Positions 47,201 to 60,000 of a stretch of DNA of 64,000 nt are shown here, one piece after another. Origin of the DNA: Chaetoderma sp. LZ-2023a (Eukaryota > Mollusca > Caudofoveata > Chaetodermatida > Chaetodermatidae); contig JAVVLW010001477.1 of the NCBI GenBank assembly GCA_034401795.1, positions 1-64,000 of the forward strand, given 5' to 3'. Both the position numbers and the translations under genes were made by a program. The stretch's first letter is position 1; every line of letters begins with the position of its first letter. Below the pieces are notes generated by a model. The model did no database searches. It had not been told where the DNA came from and saw only the letters and a list, made by a program, of their open reading frames with translations.

Positions 47201-50200
47201 TAAATGCCAATGGTCCAGGTGAGCGCCATAGGCCCTTGGGCCTCTTGTTCTACTCGATCTAGTTAGTTCCATGAAACATCATGGCAGTTCACTTGTGTGT
47301 ACTGGGGACATCAGATGCTTACATGGATGTTTCAGCTCAGCTAGAGTTAGCAAACCTTCCAAAGGATTTTTGTTTATATAGATTAGTTTTAGTTGAGATC
47401 AGCTGAGTCAGTCTTCAAGCCACATAAGTAGGATTTTAAAATCTTTTCCTCAGGTACTTGTATTTTTGTACATGATTATAACAGTAGTTTAATTTTGCTA
47501 TTTACAAATTATATTTTGTAATACATGTATATATTGCTGCTGCACATATGCAGGTTCTAATAACTTGAGTCAAATAATAAGTAAAAAATTTTAATGGTCG
47601 CGTTTCTTGTATGGTTGGTATAAATAATAGCTTACGGTTTTAAGCGTTCTTTATACCAGCAGTATAAATCATCTTCCCAATCTCAATATGATAAAAATTC
47701 TCTTTATTGGTCTTTATTTTGTACGTATCATTTTTTATAATATTTACGGTACGTCAGTCTTACATTCTGAGGGGAAGTGCAAAGGGTCACATGATCTAAG
47801 TTCTACTTCTAAACATGTCAATCGTTTGAGATCATTTCTATCCTCCTCCATCCCTTCCACCATCTTGATTGTCATGGTAATGCCAAAGACTGGCTTAGTT
47901 ATGCCTTTGCCTTTTGTCAGCTAATAGGTAATTAATCACGCCAATTTATTCAAAGTGAAATCTAAAAATAGTCACGCCTACAGCTTATACTGTTTCGTTT
48001 CTTTAGATTTACAGTCTACTGGAATTTGTTTTATACTGAGTTCATGACTTACGTTGTGCCAGTACACCTACGTGTACCAGGGGCTTTTGCTTACGCGGAT
48101 GTTCCAGCTAGAGCTATCATGTCTATACAAATTGACAAACATTCCATTTTGAGTTGTTGAGTTCTACGACTTACGTTGTGGTTAGGACACCTATATGTAT
48201 TCTGGACTTCTGCATACATGGATGTTCCAGCTCTATATAAATTGCCAAATGCGCCAATAATTCTTGTAAAGCATTATTTTATCCCAAGTAATATGTACTT
48301 ATCCTAAGTACATAATTGTTTTCCAGATCTTTCAATATTATTTTAAACATACAGCAATGCTGTTTTTCGTCTGCTTAAATTACAACTCATGTGTTTCAAT
48401 TTATGTTTCAAATCATGGAGTTTATTGTCCTAGTTACATCATGTTACTAAAGCTCTCAATTTCTAGCTTACAGCTTACGCTGTGTACAGCCTACACTGTG
48501 TTTCATGTGTCTATGTGATCCATTTTTCTACTGGATGTAGTTAGTTCCATGACTATTGTTAGTATAAACATTTTGTGTTTGGCTCAACTTAGCCGTTCAT
48601 ATCTCACGTTTGCTTAATCTTCCTGAACACAAACTTGAACACATACTTCCTTATAAGGAGAGAGCATGACACAATGACCTTTGGGCTAAAAGGTCAATGG
48701 TCAGTATTATTGTGATATTGGTAAGTGACTTTCAGTATTAACATTTTGCTTTTAGCTCAGCTTAGTAGTTCATATCTCGTTTTGTCAATCAAACTGGACC
48801 CAAACTTAAACACATGCTTCCTTATAATGAGAGAGCATGACACAATATCATTTGGGGTCAAAAGGTCAAAGATCATCATGTTTTTGGGGAAAACTGGGTT
48901 TTTTCAACAGTAATGTTTTGTGTTTAGCACAACTTCGCTGTATATATGTTTGTTAAATCCTACTGTAGCCAAAGACGGACACATGCTTCTTTATAAAGAG
49001 TGAGTTGCAGATGACATCTGGGAGTCAAAATGTCAATGGTCAAGGTCACTGTGTCCTTGTGAAACCTAGTTTATATCAAAACTAACCTTTTGCTTTTAGC
49101 TAAGCAAAGCAGTTTATATCTCATGTTTGGTTAAGCATACATGGCCCACAGTCAGACACATCCTTCCTTATAATGACATGGCATGACACAATCACCTTCC
49201 TATCAAAATGTGACGATCAGTGTGATAATGACAAAACTCAAGGGTTTTCTCAACAATAACATTTTGCTTTTACCTCGACTTAATGTTTCTTATCTCATGT
49301 TGTTTTCACCATACTGCACCTGAACTTGGACGCTTGCTAAGGAGATAGGATAAGACAATTACTTTGAGGTCAAAAGGTCATGGTCACTGATAAGTGTATT
49401 GATAATCCATCTATATTTATTTTATGTTTGAAGTCAAACTTCATAGCTTATTGCAAAGTTGTAAAGTGGGGCTTCATGGTTGCATTGCAAAAACATTTCT
49501 GGTTAGGGTTTTATAGTATACTCGTGCTGTATTTTCATCATTTTCTACCAGTCTTGTCACAATATGATGCTGTTTCTTATATTTCTCCTCCCCCCCCCCC
49601 CCATAATTTGGAAAGCGACTATGCATTTCAGCTTGATCTGAGTGTACCAAGTCCTTCTTTCTTGAAGTCACCTCGCAACATATTTATGCCATGACGTTTT
49701 CTCCCAACTATATTTGCTGCTTCATAGTAGGGTGAATTCCAAAGCTGGTTTGTCTTCTGGCATCCTTAGTGTATGACCAAAGGATGAGTATGTTAATTGA
49801 TAACGCCCCTGCCAAATAAAAGGCCTTTAGTATGAGGATTCCTTATCAACGTGGATGCTAGCGCAAGTATGTCTATGATCATAAACCTCTTACAGAGGAA
49901 ACTGCACAGCATCTTCAACAAGTGATCCTCTGAGAGACACATAGTTTGGGTTTTTTCAATTATATGTGTCCTTTAATCTTCAAAAGCCATGAATTATGCA
50001 TGCTATATAACCGCTCGACTGATAAGCACATACTTTCCAATTATGGACACAATTTAGTTGTCAAGTGAAGCTCTTTAAAGGCGCTTCTCATCAAAGAATT
50101 TGGCCCTTCTACGGTAACCGGGGTTCTAGGCATTTGACTCTGATGGCGAGCTTCTGACTACGTTCTGTCGGATGGAGTGCCAGACGGACTGATGATTGTC

Positions 50201-53200
50201 TATTAGACTATTTACTGGATAGACCGATGTTATTTTCTCTATTCTGAAGGTTGACTATAATTATTCCAGAGAGCGACAACAGCGCAGTCTTAACTTGTAC
50301 TTTGTTTTTCAAATTCAAATTCAATAACTACATAGCAACTTTATATATTCAAAATTCTACATAACTCTCTTCATAACAAACTTACTCACTGACATGCTCT
50401 CCAAGCTCTCAACCTCTTTTTAAAAATAATTTCACACGTATATAGCATACTAGTTTCCAGGCAAACAAACTTTCACCATTCAAACATGTCTGTTCAATAA
50501 TTTGTAAAAACATGAATTTTCAGCAATATATTCAATTAAATACAATCCTTAATAATATCAGGCTTAAACCTCATGTAGCTACTTAACCATTGTAATGCTG
50601 AATTTATTGAATTAAATTATTATTGCAGGCAGACTGGTCTGCCAGCAATATGGATTCCATTTTAGAAGTATAAATCGTTAATATCTGGGTCCAGCAGTAT
50701 AATGGTTAAATCTCTATATTTAAAAATTTATATCCATAGTATGAGGATTAACCCTTTCATTCCAATGCTGTACTAATTGTATTTACTTTTTATAGCATTC
50801 ATACAAAGCAACTGTTGAATATTTTTCAAATAATTTAATAGAAAATGTTTGCTGCCTCTGGCAGCAACAACTTTCAATCAAATCATTTCCCAAATGTTCA
50901 GCAGAATAAGTATGACATCATAAATTGCAATACATATATGTGTGCCATAAGGCTCAAAGGGTTAATACACTCCTGTGCTGGTTGTATGTTTCTTCAAACA
51001 CAATGGGTCAATTAATGACTTAGTAGCTGGTGGTCTAGAACTAGCAGATTATTCAACAATTAAACAGTACAATAATAACTGGAAATATGTCCTTGTAAAT
51101 ATGCTATTGTTCCTTGATGAGCTGCTTAGTGCCACTGACTTCAAACCAGCGTAGACTGTACACAATATTTTGTTTTTGATAAAATTATTATTACATTAAA
51201 TATAACCAATATTATAATATGGTCAAATATTTCTTGGGCACAATACTTCCACACCCAAATGGCCATCACCAATGCCATTTACAAATGATTCAAAGGTTCA
51301 GAGATATCAGACCGCTGAGGGTTTGGTTGGCCACTCACTACGTGGGAAACATTTCAAACGTGGTATGCAGGCATTGAGGCTTTTCTACCAGACACTGAGC
51401 ACACCATCACACTCGACACGATCTTGAGTGCCTCTCCTGTGTCCGAGAAAATCCACACATCTATTGTCAAACTGTGCCAGCAAATGATGCATCCCGATGA
51501 ACTGCCAGAAACCTACACAGACGTTGAAATCAGCGAGGATCTACAGAAGCTTGTTGACATTCTGTTAAAAGAATTCATGCTTTGAGAACTCGAAACTGGC
51601 ATAAGTTCAAATCTTCAATAAAACTCATGCTGCCATGGATGACAAGACAAAAATGGACGACACCTTACAGACTTCATTGCAGTTCTTAGCAATTTTTCTG
51701 ATAAACAGGCTGCATATATTTAAAGTTGTCTGTTTGCCCACTCCATGACTTAGAAGCCATATTTCTGTGTGGCCCTTGAGATATGGATTGAGTCAACAAT
51801 GAATAAGGGGTCGAAGATGAAGCCGGGTTGGCTTGCCATTCTCAATAATGAGAAACAGTTACATAGCTAAAACTGGAAACGTCCATTGTTTAACAATGCA
51901 TAGGTCGCAGTTAATGAGCATCCGCCTTGGATTAATATCTTAGAAGGCGGCTATATTGCATAAGGGATGAAAGTGACCTCAAAAGTGGACAATAATTTCC
52001 CTATCCATTTCCCCATGCTAGAATTAATGGAAGAAGACATTGCATTTGTGCATATAGTTAGTTAGGTTCCTAAATTATACCATTTTCTGATTTTAAACAT
52101 TGCCCACACCGGCCATGGCCGCCAAACAAGAGATCGAACATCCCAACAGATTTCTCACGCCAAAATGAGTGGAAAATGACCCATCATTCATTATTGTAGT
52201 GCACTTAGTTCAAAAGTTACCATCCTCAATCTCAAAATGACCCCTGGTGGCCATTTTGGAATTCATGCTCTAGCGGATTTAGCCCCCATATTTCAGCGGG
52301 ACATAGGAGCTAAATCTTTTCTAAATAGTCCAAGGCACGCAGATCAAAAAGAAAAAAAGGTAGGAACATAATGGTCACAGATTCCATGAAAATAACTACT
52401 ATCAAGGATACGCAGATTGCGTTGTATAAACGTAGTCTTTATGTCAAAGGCATCTTTGGTCTATGAAGCTATACCTTCCAGAAGGACTGGAAAGCTATGT
52501 TCCCCATGGTGCAGCAATACTGCAGAGCAGTGAGCCCACGATTTTACTTTTCCTCCATGATTCGCCGCCACGAAGTGCCTTGGCCTACAACATTGGTGCG
52601 AAGGCTGAATTGATTAGGTACTTGATCAGTTTTGAGATGTCACTTGCATATTTGAATAGTTCATTGCTCATGCCATCTGGTCCGGATGCACATCAAGTTT
52701 TCAAGGCTTTGAGTGCCTTCTACTGTCTTAATTGGTGTTAATAATGGCCAGGGGCCTGTTGTTCAAAAGTATATTAACAAAAGTGTATTAACTTTTAAGT
52801 CTGAACCTAAATCCCTAATACCACCTTAACCATGGTCTTAAATTTTAGGTCTGTTGTTCAAAACTGTATTAATATTTAAGTCTGGACCTAAATCCTTAAT
52901 ACAGACATAAATTTTGATACACCCAGGGGGTGTATTAAATATTTAATACTGTTTTTAAAGCCATATATTTAGCACATATATTTAGCGCATTATCAGTCAC
53001 ATATGGAGTAAAAAAACAAATTCACTTAGCAAGTTGAATATGTGTGAATATGCTCATATATTTTAAGCCCATTGTGTCCTATGCTTGTTTTTAGTTACGA
53101 CACGAAACAAGTGGGCCTTTAGGTGGAAATACATAATGTGATTTCAAGGCTGATTTGGCATAGCTGACTTCATCGGCGCAGACATGATGGTATACGACAA

Positions 53201-53910
53201 CACCGTTTACATCGTACGATGGACACGAAACCGACATACATGGACATTAAGATTGTATGCACTATTTATACAGAGTTTTAACAAGGAACTGACCAAAACC
53301 ATCAGGGATAGTGGCAGTGAAATTGACCTGCTCTGTTTGGGTAACGATGCGATTACAGCAATCACCATATTGTGGAAAAGTGACGAGCTGTGCGTGGAAG
53401 AAAATGAAGAATCTATAGTAGTCAGCTTCTAATAAGGAAGAATGAGCATATTAAGTGGAGATTATTCGTTTTCTTCTTTACTTCATCTACTGTCATTCCC
53501 AATTTTCCGGCACGGCGATTTAGCCTTCTCTACTCGATCTATGTACTTGTTGCTGCATACGTTGAACAACCAATCGAGGCCCTTTCAAAGATCAATCGGC
53601 ATACTTTCCGCTATAATAATGGCAAAGATAAATTTAAAGTTTGTATGAGTACGTAATAAGAAGAACAGTTATAAACGATATTGTTGACAAACTTTATTCG
53701 TATCTCTGGAAAATATGTGGTACTAAAATGTAATCTCAAGAAGGTCTTGATGCAGCGGTTTGTCATTCTATTGTTATTGATGTACCAAGTGATGGTCAAA
53801 TAGACCAAGTACTTCTATAGAACTTACGTTCCTGAAAGGAAACTGACCAGGTGGATGGAAACGAACTGGCAAGGACAAATTGATGCAACGACGACGACAA
53901 CAATGACGAC

Positions 53911-54007
<97 letters not shown>

Positions 54008-57000
54008 AATAACAACAGCAACAAATAAGCAAATGTTAGCGTAATGAGCAAATGTTACCATAATTAGTTTGCTTACCTATCCTCATTCCTGCCTGTTTTC
54101 AACACCATCATGCAAAGAAATGATTTAATTCTATGCGACCGTTGTGGGCAATGTAAGATTTGCTATTTGTAACGTGGACAGATTTTACAAGAGAAAAGTC
54201 AAAATGGACAGATTTTGCAAGAGAAAAGTCGAAACAATGCTAGACTTTTCCTGATTTATTTATTTTGTATGCATGAGTTCCTCAGACCCGTGAGGAGTGG
54301 TCACTTGTTTACACACATTTGTCGTCGTAGTTATAACAGGTTTTTATATCACCGCTAAAAAAATAGGAGGATAGGGGTATATGATTTTGGCCTGTCCGCA
54401 TCCGTACATCCATACATATGTATGTCCATAAATATGTACGTGTAATGTCTGGACATATGTCCCAAAAATCTTATCACTGCAAGTTCTACAATCTGAGAGT
54501 GATTTAGATGAAACTTGGCAGGATGATTGTACACCGGCCAAAGATGTTCCAAATCTTACAAGTTTTTGGATTGGTCATTCTTGACTGATTGGGGTGAGGG
54601 TGGATGGGTGAGAACATAAAATTTCTGTACATACACATGTATGTCCAGAAAGTGTTGTCACGACAACTCCTACAGTTTGATAGAGAGTTGAATGAAATTT
54701 GACAGGATAATTGTACACCACCCAAAGATTGTCCAAGGGAACTTGCTTTGCTGAATGATTTGGCAGACATATTGGATGACCTTGTTTTTGTGAAACGACT
54801 TTTCCGGAACCGTTGAACTGATTGGGCTGAAATTTGAGAATTATGCTTAGAGACTAAGGACCATTAAAGTTTGTTCAAAGGAATTTGATATGTTAAATAA
54901 CATGGTTGTGGAGCTTTGCGATGGCACCCCATTGACTGCACATTCTAGTTTGTTCATAAATATATTTGAAGACAATGTATATCTTCAGTTGATAAAGAGG
55001 GAAATGTTGCACCTAATGCTAATCTTAGCGATCGTGTCAAGCTTGCCTCAATCAACACTCTGATCAACATCTACATATATACATTGGCAGTAACTATTCA
55101 TGACCCCATTCAATCCTGAAATCACAGCATCTTAATTCAACAATGCATGTAAGGTGTTCAATATTTCGAACATCAGTCAGTCAGGAAGGTTGGCAGGCAG
55201 GCAGGCATGCAGCCAATCAGACACAATTATTACGGGTTCTCATTTCAAGAGTTTCCTATGCAGTAATCAAATTTGGTGTATGCATGGATTGCCATCTTAA
55301 GGTATGTAGCGTAAAAAACTAGGTCAGTGTAACCTACTTTTCATGCTTCACCCGCAGCTGCCAAGATTCTATGTACCTTGTTTAAACCACCAAGGATCTA
55401 GTGTACACATGATCTGTAGGTTTTGAAATGGTTATTAACCCTTTAATAGGCAAGCCGGCCAAAACCAGCCTCTGTAGTGGTCTTTAAGAATCTCCATTTA
55501 CAGACCAAGAGACGCTTTTTATACCTGCAATAAAACTGGCGAGGTATTGTGATGGCGCTGTCCGGATGACAGAGTGGTTTCTGGAAATAACTCTGTTACC
55601 GTTTATTGGATCATGTTGAAACTTCATAGGATGGATGGACTAGGTCTGGGGAAGAAACCTATCGAAATTGACGATGATCCAAAATCCAACATTGCCACCA
55701 GTCACTGGCGGCCATCCTGAAAATTGGTTTCCGAATGATAGCTCTGTTGCCATTTATTGGGTCCTTTTGAAATTTAATAACATGGCTGGACTAGGTTTGG
55801 CGAAGAAACCTATCGAAATCGACAATAATCCGAATTGCAGGATGGCCGCCAGCCAAGGGCGATCATATTGAGAATGGTTTACGGACGATCACCCTTTTTC
55901 GGATTGCTTTGAAACTTCATAGGGTGGTTGAACTAGGTCTGGAGAAGAAAGCTATCAAAGTCGACGGTGATCCTAATTCCAAGATAGTCGCCAGTCACTG
56001 CCAGCCATCTTGAAAGTAGGTTTCCGTACGATAACTCCATGACCGTTTAGTGGATCGCTTTGAAACTTCGTAGGATGCGTTGTCTATGTCTGAGGACGAA
56101 GTCGGTAATTTTTTTTATAGCTCATTCATTGGTTTGTCATCACGGCAGGGTATTATGCACCATTTGTGTGTCATCATGGTATGGTATTATGCACCATTTG
56201 TGTGTCATCATGGCAGGGTATGCACCATTTGTGTGTCATCATGGCAGGGTATTATGCACCATTTGTGTGTCATCATGGCAGGGTATTATACACCACTTGT
56301 GTGTCATCATGGCAGGGTATTATACACCATTTGTGTGTCATCATGGCAGGGTATTATGCTCCATTTGTGTGTCATCATGGCAGGGTATTATACACCATTT
56401 GTGTGTCATCATGGCAGGGTATTATACACCATTTGTGTGTCATCATGGCAGGGTATTATGCACCATTTGTGTGTCATCATGGCAGGGTATTATACACCAT
56501 TTGTGTGTCATCATGGCAGGGTATTATGCACCATTTGTGGAACTTTTGTTGATAATTTATGACTGGCTTGATAACCGAGGCAGGCATTACAGTGGTAAAT
56601 TTTAAATAAGAGTTGTCCTGTAAATGGACATTTGCTTAAACAAAGATGTCAATTTTCTTGCCGATCTTGACCATTAAAAGGATAGATTACAAATTCCTCT
56701 GATTCATCCATACAGGTAGCTCCAGTCTAGAATGTGAGATTTCAGATTTGTGGCATATCGATGTCCAGCAGGAAAATCATTCTACGGAGCATTCACCAGA
56801 CAACTTGACAGCCATGGGGGAAAACTGGGATGATGAAATCGATGATATGTATGGAATGTTTGGTAAGTTATTCATGTTATAATGAATGAATGTAAAGGAA
56901 AGCAGTTTACCTAGCACATTGTTGTAGCTATTAAATAAATATAAACTGTTTGTAATTAAAAACCATTGCTGATTTTACCTAGCACCTCAAATCTTTTAAG

Positions 57001-60000
57001 AACCACCATCACTTCGTAACAAGACTGGTCGACAATTTAGTGATCTTAAATTCATGAAACTAGCATGTCTATCCTGCATAATAGTTTTCCTTGATAGTCA
57101 AAAGTAGGTCGCTCATAACTAGGTAGGTCAATGTGACCTACCTTTCACACCTCAGGGAAAAAATTATATCCAGGCACTACGACTGCGCATTTATCAAAGT
57201 GGCCAAAGTGAAGACCGCACCAAACTACGCAGCGAATGAAATAAAATCCTGTGCCACATGAGTGAGCCCCTAAAAAATCCTACTATTCAACAAGTAGACT
57301 CCCTAGCATACAGATGACTGTTACAAGATGTTTCAGGTAGCCCGCGCCTTGCTGAGCCACCACACACTGTACACAACTCTGACATGTCTGAAGGACATTT
57401 TATTGAGACCTAGCAGAGCAAAGCAGATGCAATTAGACAATGATTCAAGGAAGATTTCACTGAGCATTATCAGCATTGAAGATTAGTAGGGCCCCAGTAG
57501 CCAGTGACTCCTAGATTTTAGGTTGGGCTACCAAAGTTTCAAAGTCACTAGCCCAGGTGGCACCTAAATCTTTCCATCCATATTTAAGATTGTGAACAGA
57601 AAATCATTTTATATATTTGACGAGTATTGCAGGTGGAGCCATTATTAGCTCACCTGGCCTGAAAGGCCAAGTGAGCTTATGCCGTGGCGACCATCCATCA
57701 TGTGTCCCTCAGTCGTCCGTCCGTCCGTCAACTTTTCCTTTAAATGACTTCTCAAGAACCACTAGGCCGATTTCAATTATATTTGGCAGGAAGCATCCTT
57801 AGGGCATAGGGATCCAAGTTTGTTCAAATGGAGTCAATCGTCCCATTTGACCGGTGGCCACCTTGGATTTCGGCCGATTTTAGGAAACGTCTTTAAAAAT
57901 CTTTTTCTCCGAAACGCCTTGAGGAATCGATTCAAAACTCATGAAACATCATCTAGGAAAAGAGGTAAGCCAAGTTTGTTCAAGAAGACTTGATTGACCA
58001 AATGGTTTGGTGGCCATCTTGGATGACCTAGTTTTCCCGAAAACAACTTCTCCAGAACCACTGAAAGGATCAGGCCAAAATTTGGGAGATATGATCAGGG
58101 ACTTCTTCTCGCGTTCATCTTTCTCATGACAGTAATCTTAGACTGTTTTCCTTATTTGGTGCATGAAAGCTGAAGTGGTCATCAAACTGTCTCTGTCTCC
58201 TCTGATCTTCTGTCAGGGACTAAGGGCCATTAAAGTTTGTTCAAGGGAAGTTGATCCATCAAAAAACATTGCCGCCGTGGGCCAATCAAAATGTAGCATG
58301 TTTGGCGGCATATTGGATTTTTTTATTTGATGGATTTTGAGGCCGAAATTGGTTCTATATATAGTTTTGGGTATTCTGAGCTCAAATTTGCCATTTTTGA
58401 AACTGTCGGATAAACAGTTTGGTGACCATCTTGGATTATTTTCCCGCCAAAGGCGCCCATATTAAAGCAATGGGAAATTTAAAATGTCTTCTGGAGATTT
58501 ATTAGGCCGATTTCAATTATATTTAGCAGGCAGTATCCTTAGGGCAAAGGGATCCAAGTTTGTTCAAATGAAGCCGATTGGCTAATTTGGCAGGTGGCCA
58601 TCTTGGATTTCGTCCGATTTTAGGGAATGTCTAAAAATCTTCTCCGAAATGGCTTGGGGAATCGATTCAAAACTTATGAAACCTCATCTAGGGAAAGACG
58701 TAAGCCAAGTTTGCTCAAGATGACTTGATTGACAGAATGGTTCGGCGGCCATCTTGGATGACCTAGTTTCCCCGAAAACGACTTCTCCAGAACCGCTGAA
58801 GGGATCAGGCCGAAATTTGGGCGATATGATCGGGGACTGAGGGCCATTAAAGTTTGTTCAAGGGAAGTTGCTCCATCAAAAAACATGGCCGCCGTGGGCC
58901 AATCAAAATGTAGCCTGTTTGGCGGCCATATTGGATTTTTTTATTTGATGGATTTTGATGCCAAAATTGGTTCTGTATATGTTTTTGTGTATTCTGAACT
59001 CAAATTTGCAATTTTCGAAATTGTTGAATAAACAGTTTGATGGCCATCTTGGATAATTTTCTCGTCAAAAGTTCCCATGCTAAAGAATGGGGAATTTAAA
59101 ATGTCTTCTCAAGAACAACTATGCCGATTTCAATTATGATTGACAGGAAGCATCCTTTAGGGCATAGGGATCCAAGTTTGTTCAAATGAACCTGATCGGC
59201 CAATTTGGCTGGCGACCATTTTGGATTTCCAACAATTTTAGGAAATGTCTTTAAATATCTTCTCCGAAATTGCTTGGGGAAATCATCATCTAGGCCCAGA
59301 GGTACGCCAAGTTTGTTCAGGAGGACTTGATTGACCAAATGGTTCGGCGACCATCTTGGATGACCTAGTTTACCCGAAAACGACTCCTCCAGAACCGCTG
59401 AAGGGATCAGGCCGAAATTTGTGCCGTTAAAATTTGTTCAAGGGAAATTGATCCATCAAAAAAACATGGGCACCGTGGGCCAATCAAAAGTTGTGTGTTT
59501 GGCAGCCATATTGCACTTGCAAAAATGTCCACAAACTCATTTAAAAGACTGCTAAACCACCCACCAACAATTTTGACAAAAATGGATGTTGCTCCAGGTT
59601 AGCGAAACGGGCCCCTTGGGCCTCTTGTTATAAACTTGAAAACATTGTTTTTAACACTTTTTACATTAAGAAATCCCAACTTATTATATCCTGTATTTCT
59701 AAATGTGAAACGCTGTGCACCGATGCATCATATTGATAAAATGGGCCCTTGAAAAGTTGTCTGTGTTCCTTAAGTTTTGCTTTTAGTGGTCCAGGTGGCT
59801 ACATGATTAAAAGGTTAAAGCTTCATCACTGATGATAATGATGAGCCCTTGCATCCATTTGCATGTAACCCCCAGAGCATTAATAACACCAATTAAAACA
59901 GCAGAAGTTGAGAAGGCACTCCATCCGGACCTGATGGCATGGGCAATGAACTATTCAAATACACAAGTGACATCACCTTAAAACTGCTCAAGAACCTAAT

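Noticed and set aside
53774..54061. Valine- and serine-homopolymer ORFs on the minus strand
   Set aside because: They are translations of the (CTA)n microsatellite.
56060..56605. Repeat protein of 181 residues with Cys/His repeats
   Set aside because: All three frames give the same peptide because the 34-bp unit is stop-free. The array lies inside an intronic repeat, so the ORF is a by-product.
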